Assembly (NCBI GenBank): GCA_020633495.1
Contig: JACKDR010000007.1
Span: forward strand, 186,001 to 250,000
From: Kofleriaceae bacterium
Lineage (GTDB): Bacteria > Myxococcota_A > Polyangia > Haliangiales > Haliangiaceae
Direction of reading: 5' to 3'
DNA length: 64,000 nucleotides
In this document: positions 29,385-37,365 of the stretch, one piece after another
Position numbering within the stretch: the first letter of the stretch is position 1
Layout of the letters: each line of letters begins with the position of its first letter
Position numbers and translations under genes: made by a program
The notes under the pieces: generated by a model
Database searches by the model: none
The model's input: only the letters and a program-made list of their open reading frames with translations
What the model was told of the DNA's origin: nothing

Positions 29385-29398
29385 TGAAACATGTTCTA
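29385..29398. promoter_or_regulatory. KstR-type operator (SCP2 gene group)
   Basis: TGAAACATGTTCTA lies 38 bp from the SCP2 start. The TAG stop of the upstream alpha/beta hydrolase gene lies within it (29396-29398). Confidence 0.85.
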
Positions 29399-30265
29399 GC
29401 GCGCAGTAGAGCCGAGGTCGCGCGCACCGTCAAGCCGGAAACCGGCCGTCCCGGCGTCGGCGTGCGCGAAGTGCTCGAGCAGCGCCGCGTTGAGCCGGTC
29501 CGCGCACTGGTGCAGCACCGCGTGGCCGGCGTCGGCGAGCACGAGCAGGCGCGAGCCCGGGATGAGCTGGTGCAGCCGCCGGGTCTGGCGCGGCCTGACC
29601 AGGCGGTCGCGCGCCGCGACCACCACCAGCGTCGGCGTCCCGGCCAGGCGCGGCAGCCGCGGCGCGGTGCGGTGGGTCAAGACCGCGGCGACCTGGCGCA
29701 GGCGGTCGGCGGCGGGCGCGGCGGCGACGACGTGCTCGCCGAGGGCGTCGCGCAGCGGCGTGACGTCGACGTCGCGCAGGTAGTCGTCGGGGAAGATCAG
29801 GCGCTCGAGGGCGCGGACCCGGTGGCGGCGCGGCCCCAGGAAGCCGCGGGCGAACAGCGCCAGGCTCGCCGGCGGCGGCACCAGGTTGCGCAGGCCGCCG
29901 GCGTGGGTGACCACCAGGGTCAGGCTGCGGATCCGGGCGCGGTGCCCGAGCGCGACCTCCTGGGCGATCATGCCGCCCATCGAGACGCCGACGACGTGGG
30001 CGGCTGGCCAGCCGAGCGCGTCGAGCACGGCGATCGCGTGGCGGCCGAGGTCGCGCATCGTCGGCGGCCGGCGGCGCGCGCGCAGGGTCCGGCCGGCGCC
30101 GGCGTTGTCGAACCACGCGACCCGGTGGCGGGTCGCCAGCGTCGGGATCTGGTTGAGCCAGAGGTGCCCCGGCACGCCGAAGCCCATGATCAGCAGCACC
30201 GGCGTGCCGTCGTCGCCGGCGGTGTCGTAGAACAGACGGGCGTCGGCGAGATCGACGTAGGGCAT
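29396..30265 (-). CDS. alpha/beta hydrolase
   Basis: This 289-residue alpha/beta hydrolase has the oxyanion region LLIMGFGVPGHLWLNQ, a nucleophile elbow GVSMGGM, an acid in VVAARDRLV and the His in LADAGHAVL. It lacks features of HsaD, the meta-cleavage hydrolase of ring A/B degradation. The substrate is unknown; an ester or lactone from the sterol pathway is possible. It lies 9 bp after the alcohol dehydrogenase gene, so the pair shares operator 31354. Confidence 0.85.
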   Translation of the reverse strand: MPYVDLADARLFYDTAGDDGTPVLLIMGFGVPGHLWLNQIPTLATRHRVAWFDNAGAGRTLRARRRPPTMRDLGRHAIAVLDALGWPAAHVVGVSMGGMIAQEVALGHRARIRSLTLVVTHAGGLRNLVPPPASLALFARGFLGPRRHRVRALERLIFPDDYLRDVDVTPLRDALGEHVVAAAPAADRLRQVAAVLTHRTAPRLPRLAGTPTLVVVAARDRLVRPRQTRRLHQLIPGSRLLVLADAGHAVLHQCADRLNAALLEHFAHADAGTAGFRLDGARDLGSTAR

Positions 30266-30274
30266 GGGGGCCTG

Positions 30275-31345
30275 CTAGGGGCGGGCGCCGGGCTCCGGCG
30301 CGGCGCCGGCCGGCGCGTCCGCCGCCGCCAGCCCCGGGACCAGGACGATCCGGCCGGCGAGGTTGCCGGCGGCGACCAGGCGCTGGGCGCGATCGGCGTC
30401 GGTCAGCGGCAGGCGGGCGTGGATCGGCAGCGCGAACGGTCGCGCCGCGTGCAGCGCGACGACCGCGGCCATCTCCTCGGCGGTGGCGCCGCTCGAGCCG
30501 GTGATCTGGACGCCGCGGGTGATGATCCAGCCCAGGTTGAGCTCGACCCGCTCCTCGACGACGTTGCCGATCGCGACCATGCGACCGCCGACGTTCAGCG
30601 ACCGCAGCGCGGCGTTGAACGTGGGCGCGCCGACGCAGTCGAGCGCGACGTCGACCAGCCCGCCGGGCAGGCGCTTGTGGAAGCGGCCGTCGGCGTCGAC
30701 GATCACCGCGGTCGCGCCCAGGCCCTCGACCATCGCGACGTGGTCGGCGCGGCGGACCTGCGCGATCACGGTGGCGCCGAGGCGAGTGGCGATCTGGATC
30801 GCGGCGGCGCCGACGCCGCCGTTGCCGCCGGTGACCAGCACCCGCATGCCGGGCGCGAGCCGGCCGCCCCGGGTGAGGCCGCGATAGGCGGTGCCGAAGG
30901 TGCAATGCAGGACCGCGGCCTGGGCGGCGTCGAGGTCGTCGGGCACGCGGTACAGCGCCCGCTCAGGCACGGTCATCGTGGTCGCGTAGCCGCCGTCGAC
31001 CAGCAGGCCGAGCACCGCGGCGGCGCGCAGGCACAGCGAGGTCTCGCCGGCCTCGCACGCCGGGCACGCGCCGCACGAGTCGCGGTGCATGCTCGCGACC
31101 CGGTCGCCGACCCGCCACAGCGTGACGTCGGGGCCGACCGCGGTGATCCGCCCGACCGCCTCGTGGCCCGGCGTGATCGGCACCTGCATGAACGGGAAGC
31201 GGCCGGCGCGGTCGATCAGGTCGCGGTGACAGACCCCGCAGGCCTCGATCGCGACGGTGACCTGGCGGCCGGAGGGGGCCGGCGCGTCGCCGGCCTCGAC
31301 CGCCAGATCGCGGTCCCAGCCGGGCGCCTGCAGGCGGATTCGCAC
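30275..31345 (-). CDS. zinc-dependent alcohol dehydrogenase (MDR family)
   Basis: This 356-residue medium-chain dehydrogenase has the catalytic zinc ligands CGVCHRD and GHEAVG, and a structural zinc site with four cysteines (SCGACPACEAGETSLC). The nucleotide fold is VTGGNGGVGAAAIQ. It probably oxidises an alcohol on the sterol or its side chain, which the aldehyde dehydrogenase could then take on (inference). GTG at 31345 begins 8 bp from operator 31354 with no room for a Shine-Dalgarno sequence, suggesting a leaderless message. Confidence 0.88.
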   Translation of the reverse strand: MRIRLQAPGWDRDLAVEAGDAPAPSGRQVTVAIEACGVCHRDLIDRAGRFPFMQVPITPGHEAVGRITAVGPDVTLWRVGDRVASMHRDSCGACPACEAGETSLCLRAAAVLGLLVDGGYATTMTVPERALYRVPDDLDAAQAAVLHCTFGTAYRGLTRGGRLAPGMRVLVTGGNGGVGAAAIQIATRLGATVIAQVRRADHVAMVEGLGATAVIVDADGRFHKRLPGGLVDVALDCVGAPTFNAALRSLNVGGRMVAIGNVVEERVELNLGWIITRGVQITGSSGATAEEMAAVVALHAARPFALPIHARLPLTDADRAQRLVAAGNLAGRIVLVPGLAAADAPAGAAPEPGARP

Positions 31346-31353
31346 GCCGTGAG

Positions 31354-31367
31354 TGAAACGTGTTTCA
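31354..31367. promoter_or_regulatory. KstR-type operator (alcohol dehydrogenase / hydrolase divergent promoter)
   Basis: TGAAACGTGTTTCA fits TNNAACNNGTTNNA with GT instead of AT at the centre. It is 8 bp from the alcohol dehydrogenase start and 51 bp from the hydrolase start. Confidence 0.82.
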
Positions 31368-31418
31368 CTCCGGCCGTCAAGCGTGGTCGTCGGTGGCGTC
31401 ACGGCGTATGATACCGCC

Positions 31419-32303
31419 GTGCAGCCCCGCTCCGTGACGTTCACCGGCGCCGGCGGCGTCCGCCTGGTCGGCGACGAGGTCGGCCCCGCCGACGCGGCGC
31501 CGGTGCTGCTGCTCCACGGCGGCGGCCAGACCCGCCACGCCTGGGGCGCCACCGCCCGGGCCCTGGCCGCGGCCGGCCACCGGGTCGTCGCGATCGATCA
31601 CCGCGGCCACGGCGACAGCGGCTGGCCCGACGACGGCGACTACGGCCTCGAGACCTTCGCCGCCGACGTCTGCGAGGTCGCCGCGCAGCTGGGCGCGCCG
31701 CCGGTCGTGGTCGGCGCGTCGCTGGGCGGGCTGGCCGGGCTGCTCGCCGAGGGCGAGCGCGGCCCGGTGCTGCGGGCGCTGGTCCTGGTCGACGTCGCGC
31801 CGCGCATGGAGGCCGGCGGCGTCGCCCGCATCATCGGCTTCATGCAGTCCGGGCTCGACGGCTTCGCCTCGCTCGAGGAGGCCGCCGACGCGATCGCGGC
31901 GTACCTGCCGCACCGGCGCCGGCCCCGCGATCTCGGCGGCCTGTCCAAGAACCTGCGGCAGCGCCCCGACGGCCGCTGGCGCTGGCACTGGGACCCGCGC
32001 TTCGTCCGCCGCGACGGCATGGACCGCGCCTTCAGCCGCGAGCGCCTCGACGGCGCCGCCCACCGGCTGCGCGTGCCGACGCTGCTGGTCCGGGGCCGGA
32101 TGAGCGAGGTGCTGTCCGAGGACGGGGTCCGCGAGCTGCGCGCGCTGGTGCCGCACGCCGCCTACGTCGACGTCGCCGCCGCCCACATGGTCGCGGGCGA
32201 CGACAACGACGCGTTCTCGACCGCGGTCGTCGACTTCCTGGCCGGCCTCGACGTCGACGGCGGCGCCGCCGATCAGATCGCGCGATCGCGACCCGCCCAG
32301 TAG
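31419..32303 (+). CDS. alpha/beta hydrolase
   Basis: This 294-residue alpha/beta hydrolase has LLLHGGGQTRHAW (oxyanion hole), IDHRGHGDSGWP, the nucleophile elbow GASLGGLAG, and a C-terminal AAHMVAGDDND with the His. It resembles peroxidase/esterase-like hydrolases found in many catabolic loci; the steroid role is unknown. GTG 31419 is chosen because the earlier in-frame start lies inside the operator. Its last 31 bp overlap the convergent acyl-CoA ligase gene. Confidence 0.85.
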   Translation: MQPRSVTFTGAGGVRLVGDEVGPADAAPVLLLHGGGQTRHAWGATARALAAAGHRVVAIDHRGHGDSGWPDDGDYGLETFAADVCEVAAQLGAPPVVVGASLGGLAGLLAEGERGPVLRALVLVDVAPRMEAGGVARIIGFMQSGLDGFASLEEAADAIAAYLPHRRRPRDLGGLSKNLRQRPDGRWRWHWDPRFVRRDGMDRAFSRERLDGAAHRLRVPTLLVRGRMSEVLSEDGVRELRALVPHAAYVDVAAAHMVAGDDNDAFSTAVVDFLAGLDVDGGAADQIARSRPAQ

Positions 32304-33823
32304 GGATCGCGCAGCTTGCGCTTGTACAGCTTGCCGTTGGGATCGCGCGGCATCTCGGCGACGAAGTCGATCGTCCGCGGCAGCTTGAACTTGGCCAGGC
32401 GCGCCGCCGCGTAGGCCTGCAGCGTCGCCGCCAGGTCGGGCCCGGGGGCGCGGCCGCCGACCGGCTGGATCACCGCCTTGACCTGCTCGCCCCAGTCGTC
32501 GTCGGGGACGCCGAACACCGCGGCGTCGATGACCTCGGGGTGGGCGAGCAGCACGGCCTCGATCTCGGCGGGGTAGATGTTGACCCCGCCCGAGATGATC
32601 ATGTCGGCCTTGCGGTCGCACAGGAACAGGTAGCCGTCGTCGTCGAGGTAGCCGGCGTCGCCGACGGTGAAGAAGCCCTCGCGCCAGGCGTCGCCGGTCT
32701 TGGCGGCGTCGCGGTGGTACTCGAAGCGGTGGTCGCCCATGCGGATCCACACGGTGCCGGGCGTGCCGGCGGGCACCGGCTGGTGGGCGTCGTCGAGCAC
32801 GCGGATCTGCGAGATCGGCCACGGCTTGCCGACGGTGCCGGGCTTCTTCAGCCAGTCGTCGGGCGTCGCCAGCGTGCCGCCGCCCTCGGACGCGGCGTAG
32901 TACTCGTAGATGCACGGGCCCCACCACGCCAGCATCTGGCGCTTGACGTCGACCGGGCACGGCGCCGCGCTGTGGATGACGTGGCGCAGCGACGACACGT
33001 CGTGGCGCGCGCGCACGTCCTCGGGCAGCTTGAGCAGGCGGGTGAACTGGGTCGGCACCATGTGGCTCGAGGTCACCCGGCGCCGCTCGATCAGCCGCAG
33101 CATCTCCTCGGGATCCCACTTGTCCATCAGCACCAGGGTGTGGCCGAGGTGGAGGTGGTTGGACGCGAAGTTGAGCACCGCGGTGTGGTAGAGCGGCGCG
33201 CCCACCAGGTGGACGCCGGGGCTGCCGGGGAGGATCCCGAACAGCGACAGGAACATCGCCTGCTGGGTCGCGATCGCCTCGGGGCTGGCGCCGGTCAGCG
33301 GCCGGCGCACGCCCTTGGGCTGGCCGGTGGTGCCCGAGGTGTACGTCATCGACGCGCCCGCGGTGCGCTCGGCGGGGGCGGTGGCGGGGTGGCCGGCGTG
33401 CAGCGCGGTCACCGGCTGGAAGCCGGCGGCGTCGCCGACGACGAAGCGGGCCGCGGCGGGGACGTCCGCGAGGTCACAGGCGGCGGCGACCACCGCGGCG
33501 GCGCGCGGCGACGTGATCACCGCGGCGGCCTCGCAGTCGCCGAGGATATAGCCGATCTCGGGCGCCGTGAGGTGCCAGTTGATCGGCGTGAGGTACCAGC
33601 CGGCCTGGTGCGCGGCCAGGAACGCCTCGATCATCGCGGCGCTGTTGTCGAGGACGGTGGCGACGCAGTCGCCGGGACGCAGGCCCAGGGCGCGGAGCCC
33701 GTGGACCAGCCGGTTGGCGCCGGCGAGCAGCTCGGCGGCGGTGACCTCGCGGCCATCCGGTTCGACGACGGCCACCCAGGCCGGCGCGTCGCTCGCGATC
33801 TTCCAGAACCCCACGTCGCTCAT
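32273..33823 (-). CDS. AMP-dependent acyl-CoA synthetase (FadD family)
   Basis: This 516-residue adenylating enzyme has the P-loop YTSGTTGQPKG, YYAASEGGGT, the acid in GDAGYLDDDGYLFLCDRKADMI, and the C-terminal Lys in NGKLYKRKLRDPYW. It probably activates a sterol-derived acid. It is a different branch from the FadD19-like (33990) and FadD3-like (49153) ligases also encoded here, so substrate cannot be assigned. GGAGG precedes the ATG, and operator 33879 lies 55 bp upstream. Its 3' end overlaps the convergent hydrolase. Confidence 0.85.
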   Translation of the reverse strand: MSDVGFWKIASDAPAWVAVVEPDGREVTAAELLAGANRLVHGLRALGLRPGDCVATVLDNSAAMIEAFLAAHQAGWYLTPINWHLTAPEIGYILGDCEAAAVITSPRAAAVVAAACDLADVPAAARFVVGDAAGFQPVTALHAGHPATAPAERTAGASMTYTSGTTGQPKGVRRPLTGASPEAIATQQAMFLSLFGILPGSPGVHLVGAPLYHTAVLNFASNHLHLGHTLVLMDKWDPEEMLRLIERRRVTSSHMVPTQFTRLLKLPEDVRARHDVSSLRHVIHSAAPCPVDVKRQMLAWWGPCIYEYYAASEGGGTLATPDDWLKKPGTVGKPWPISQIRVLDDAHQPVPAGTPGTVWIRMGDHRFEYHRDAAKTGDAWREGFFTVGDAGYLDDDGYLFLCDRKADMIISGGVNIYPAEIEAVLLAHPEVIDAAVFGVPDDDWGEQVKAVIQPVGGRAPGPDLAATLQAYAAARLAKFKLPRTIDFVAEMPRDPNGKLYKRKLRDPYWAGRDRAI

Positions 33824-33878
33824 GGCTTCCTCCGGGTCGACGATCCGGCGCGCAGCCTACACCACGACCGGGCCGGTG

Positions 33879-33892
33879 TGAAACATGTTCTA
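33879..33892. promoter_or_regulatory. KstR-type operator (acyl-CoA synthetase side)
   Basis: TGAAACATGTTCTA is the first of two sites in the divergent promoter between two acyl-CoA ligases, 55 bp from the minus-strand ligase start. Confidence 0.85.
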
Positions 33893-33947
33893 GTCGGTCT
33901 CGCTCGGTCCTTGACTTGCCCGGCACGCTGCGCTTCCATGCGCTGGG

Positions 33948-33961
33948 TAGAACACGTTCCA
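33948..33961. promoter_or_regulatory. KstR-type operator (fadD19 side)
   Basis: TAGAACACGTTCCA fits the consensus and lies 28 bp from the fadD19 start, 69 bp from its partner site. This is the only promoter with two full sites. Confidence 0.82.
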
Positions 33962-33989
33962 CTGTCGCCCGCGCGACAGCCGAGGGGTC

Positions 33990-35615
33990 ATGGGGAGCGC
34001 CTCCTTCAACATCGCCGACCTGTTCGAGTCGCTGGCCGCCGCGTTGCCCGACCGCACCGCGCTGGTCTCGGGCTCGGTGCGGGCCACCTTCGCCGAGCTC
34101 GACGCCCGCGCCGATCGCCTCGCCGCGGTCCTGCGCGGCCGCGGCGTCGGCCCCGGCGCCCACGTCGGCGTCCACCTGTGGAACGGCCACGAGTACGTCG
34201 AGGCGATGCTGGCCGCGCTCAAGCTGCGCGCGGTGCCGATCAACCTCAACTACCGCTACGTCGCCGCCGAGCTGCGCAACCTGTGCGAGGGCGCCGACCT
34301 GGTCGCGGTCGTGACCCAGCGCAGCCTGCTGCCGCTGATCGCCGACGCCGCCCGCGGCCTGCCCGCGGCCTCGACCGTGCTCGCCGTCGACGACGGCAGC
34401 GGCGTCGACGTCCCCGGGCTCGAGCCCCGCGACTACGAGGCCGCGCTGGCGGCGGCGACGCCACGCCGCGACTACGGCCCGCGCTCCGGCGACGATCGCT
34501 ACGTCATCTTCACCGGTGGCACCACCGGCATGCCCAAGGGCGTGGTGTGGCGCCACGAGGATCTGTTCTTCGCCGGGCTGCAGGGCGGCCGCCCCGGCGG
34601 TGACCCGGTGACCGAGCCCGGCGAGGTCGTCGACCACGCCCGCGATCCCGACAACGCGATGAACCTGATGCCGGCGGCGCCGCTGATCCACGGCGCGGCC
34701 CAGCTCGGCGCGTGGATCGGCCTGTTCACCGGCGGCACGCTGGTGATCCAGCCCGGCCGCAGCTTCGACGCGGTCCGGGTCAGCGAGCTGATCGGCGCCG
34801 AGCGGGTCACGACGATCACGCTGGTCGGCGACGCCATGGCGCGGCCGCTGTGCGACGCCCTCGGCGCGCCCGGCGCCAGCTACGACACCTCGAGCCTGCT
34901 GGCGATCGCGTCGGCCGGCGCGATCCTGTCGCCGGCGGTGCGCGACCGGCTCCAGGAGCTCTTGCCCGACACGCTGATCCTCAACAACTTCGGCTCGACC
35001 GAGACCGGCCACCAGGGCTCGGCGTTCCCCGGCAGCGAGACCGGCGCCGACGGCCGGCCCAGCTTCGCGATGGACCCCAACAGCGTGGTGCTCGACGAGG
35101 CGATGCGGCCGCTGCCGCCCGGCACCGGTCGGCTGGGCCGGCTGGCCCGCGCCGGTCACGTGCCGCTGGGCTACTACAAGGACGAGGCCAAGACCGCGGA
35201 GCGCTTCGTCACCGTCGACGGCGTCCGCTACGTGCTGCCGGGAGACATGGCCACCGTCGAGGACGACGGTCGCATCACGGTCTACGGCCGCGGCGTCAAC
35301 TGCATCAACACCGGCGGCGAGAAGGTGTTCCCCGAGGAGGTCGAGGAGGCGCTCAAGGCCCACCCCGACGTCTTCGACGCCCTCGTCGTCGGCCTGCCCG
35401 ACGACACCTGGATGGAGCGGGTCGCCGCGGTGGTGCAGCCGCGGCCCGGCCGCGCGATCGCCCTCGACCAGCTGCAGGCGCACTGCCGCACGCTGGTCGC
35501 CGGCTACAAGGTGCCGCGCCAGCTCACGGTGGTCGCCGAGGTCCAGCGCCAGCCCAGCGGCAAGCCCGACTACGCGTGGGCGCGGCAGGTCGCCCGCGAC
35601 GAGGTGCGGTCGTGA
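33990..35615 (+). CDS. fadD19: steroid side-chain CoA ligase, FadD19-like
   Basis: This 541-residue adenylate-forming enzyme closely resembles FadD19. Shared stretches are FNIADLFESLAAALPDR, INLNYRYVAAELR, FTGGTTGMPKGVVWRHED, PLIHGAAQ, GDAMARPL, GHVPLGYYKDEAKTAERF, NCINTGGEKVFPEEVEEALKAHPDVFDALVVG and GKPDYAWA. FadD19 links CoA to the C26 acid of the sterol side chain and in Rhodococcus is essential for C24-branched sterols. It leads a five-gene operon with tight overlaps. Confidence 0.92.
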   Translation: MGSASFNIADLFESLAAALPDRTALVSGSVRATFAELDARADRLAAVLRGRGVGPGAHVGVHLWNGHEYVEAMLAALKLRAVPINLNYRYVAAELRNLCEGADLVAVVTQRSLLPLIADAARGLPAASTVLAVDDGSGVDVPGLEPRDYEAALAAATPRRDYGPRSGDDRYVIFTGGTTGMPKGVVWRHEDLFFAGLQGGRPGGDPVTEPGEVVDHARDPDNAMNLMPAAPLIHGAAQLGAWIGLFTGGTLVIQPGRSFDAVRVSELIGAERVTTITLVGDAMARPLCDALGAPGASYDTSSLLAIASAGAILSPAVRDRLQELLPDTLILNNFGSTETGHQGSAFPGSETGADGRPSFAMDPNSVVLDEAMRPLPPGTGRLGRLARAGHVPLGYYKDEAKTAERFVTVDGVRYVLPGDMATVEDDGRITVYGRGVNCINTGGEKVFPEEVEEALKAHPDVFDALVVGLPDDTWMERVAAVVQPRPGRAIALDQLQAHCRTLVAGYKVPRQLTVVAEVQRQPSGKPDYAWARQVARDEVRS

Positions 35616-36622
35616 CCGCGGCGCCGTCCGGCTACGCCACCGGCTGGTTCGTGGTCGCGACCAGCGCCGAGCTGGCGCCGGGCGAGGTCCGGTCGCTGAC
35701 TTACTTCGGCCGCCGGCTGGTCGCGTACCGCGGCGCGGCGCCCGCGCGTGACGGTGACCGCGACGCCGGCGGCGGCGGCGCGGTCCGGGTGCTCGACGCC
35801 TACTGTCCCCACCTCGGCGCCGACCTCGGCGTCGGCGGCACCGTCGTCGACGACACGATCCGCTGCCCGTTCCACGCCTGGCGGTTCGCCGGCGACGGCA
35901 GCTGCGTCGAGATCCCGTACAACCGCGGCGCCAGGCTGCCGGTCCGGGCCTGCGTCAAGGCGTGGCCGGTGCGCGAGCGCAACGGCTTCGTCTTCGTCTG
36001 GCACGACCGGCTGGGCCGGCCGCCGAGCTACGAGATCCCGGTGATCGCCGAGCACGGCTCGCCGGCGTGGACCGACTGGACGACCAACAAGATCACGATC
36101 CGCACCCAGCCCCGCGAGATCGTCGAGAACGTCGCCGACAAGGGCCACTTCCCGGCGGTCCACGGCACCCACATCGACGAGTTCGACAACGAGTTCGTCG
36201 ATCACATGGCGGTGCAGCGCTCGGCGGGGATCGCCTACCCGCGCGGCGGCGGCAGCGACCGGTTCAAGCTGACCGCGACCTACTACGGGCCGGCCTACCA
36301 GGTCACCGAGATGGAGTCGTTCCTGCCCAACCGGCTGGTCAACGCCCACACCCCGATCGACGAGCACACGCTGGATCTGCGGTTCGGCGTCATGCTCGAG
36401 AAGGTCGGTGGCGACGCCAAGATGGCGCGCTACGCCGCCGCCTACGTCGACAACCTGCAGCGCGGGTTCGCCGAGGACGTCCAGGTCTGGGAGCACAAGG
36501 TGTGGCGCGACCGGCCCGCGCTGTGTGACGGCGACGGGCCGATCGGCGCGCTGCGACGCTGGTACCGCCAGTTCTACCCGGAGGCGCCCGCCGCGGCCGG
36601 CGCCGAGGAGCAAGCTCGATGA
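35612..36622 (+). CDS. kshA: 3-ketosteroid 9-alpha-hydroxylase oxygenase, KshA-like (copy 2)
   Basis: This 336-residue Rieske oxygenase has a [2Fe-2S] site (C65, H67, C85, H88) and iron ligands N173, D176, H179 and H184. The N-terminal YATGWFVVATSAELAPGEV, YFGRRLVAYRG and the C-terminal VWEHKVWRDRPALCDGDGPIGALRRWYRQFY resemble KshA more than copy 1 does. It would hydroxylate C9 to open ring B together with KstD. GTG start overlaps the fadD19 stop, and its own stop overlaps the next SDR gene (ATGA). Confidence 0.88.
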   Translation: MTAAPSGYATGWFVVATSAELAPGEVRSLTYFGRRLVAYRGAAPARDGDRDAGGGGAVRVLDAYCPHLGADLGVGGTVVDDTIRCPFHAWRFAGDGSCVEIPYNRGARLPVRACVKAWPVRERNGFVFVWHDRLGRPPSYEIPVIAEHGSPAWTDWTTNKITIRTQPREIVENVADKGHFPAVHGTHIDEFDNEFVDHMAVQRSAGIAYPRGGGSDRFKLTATYYGPAYQVTEMESFLPNRLVNAHTPIDEHTLDLRFGVMLEKVGGDAKMARYAAAYVDNLQRGFAEDVQVWEHKVWRDRPALCDGDGPIGALRRWYRQFYPEAPAAAGAEEQAR

Positions 36623-37365
36623 AGCGTTTCGACGGCAAGATCGCGCTGGTCACCGGCGCCGCCTCCGGCATCGGCCGGGCCACCGCGCTGCGCCTGGCCG
36701 AGGAGGGCGCCGCCGTGGCGTGCCTCGATCGCAGCGAGGCGGTGACCGAGACGGTCGCCGCGATCGAGGCCCTGGACCGGCCCGCGCTCGGCCACGTCGC
36801 CGACATCTCGTCGGAGGACGCGGTCGCCGCGGCGGTCGCCGCCGTGCTCGGCAAGTTCGACCGGCTCGACGTCCTGTGCAACGTCGCCGGCATCCTGCGC
36901 GCCGACCACACCCACGAGCTGACGCTCGAGAACTGGGACACGGTGCTGCGGGTCAACCTCACCGGCACGTTCCTGATGTGCCGGGCCGCGCTGCCCCACC
37001 TGGTCAAGACCAAGGGCTGCATCGTCAACACGTCGTCGACGGCGGCGCTGGGCTCGCACCCGTGGATGGCGGCGTACGCGGCGTCCAAGGGCGGCATCCT
37101 GTCGATGACGCGCTCGATCGCGGTCGAGTACGTCAAGCAGGGCGTGCGCGCCAACTGCGTCTGCCCCGGCGGCGTCGCGACCCCGCTGCACGGCCAGTTC
37201 CGCCTGCCCAAGGGCGCCGACGCCGAGCTGCTGCGCGGCGCGATGCCGATGGTCGCCTACGTCGGGCCCGAGCACGCCGCCAGCGTGATCGCGTTCCTGG
37301 CCTCGGACGACGCCCGCTACATCACCGGCACCGAGATCCGGGCCGACGGCGGGGCGCTGTCCTGA
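36619..37365 (+). CDS. short-chain dehydrogenase/reductase
   Basis: This 248-residue classical SDR has TGAASGIGRA (cofactor loop), CNVAGILR, NTSSTAALGSHPWMAAYAASKGG with the catalytic Ser and YxxxK, and a C-terminal YITGTEIRADGGALS. It probably acts on a hydroxyl or keto group of the sterol nucleus or side-chain CoA ester; the exact substrate cannot be read from sequence. It overlaps the genes on both sides (ATGA upstream, TGATG downstream). Confidence 0.88.
   Translation: MKRFDGKIALVTGAASGIGRATALRLAEEGAAVACLDRSEAVTETVAAIEALDRPALGHVADISSEDAVAAAVAAVLGKFDRLDVLCNVAGILRADHTHELTLENWDTVLRVNLTGTFLMCRAALPHLVKTKGCIVNTSSTAALGSHPWMAAYAASKGGILSMTRSIAVEYVKQGVRANCVCPGGVATPLHGQFRLPKGADAELLRGAMPMVAYVGPEHAASVIAFLASDDARYITGTEIRADGGALS

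Noticed and set aside
29261..31411. Long plus-strand open frame opposite the hydrolase and alcohol dehydrogenase genes
   Set aside because: Same reason: GC-rich antisense frame without domains.
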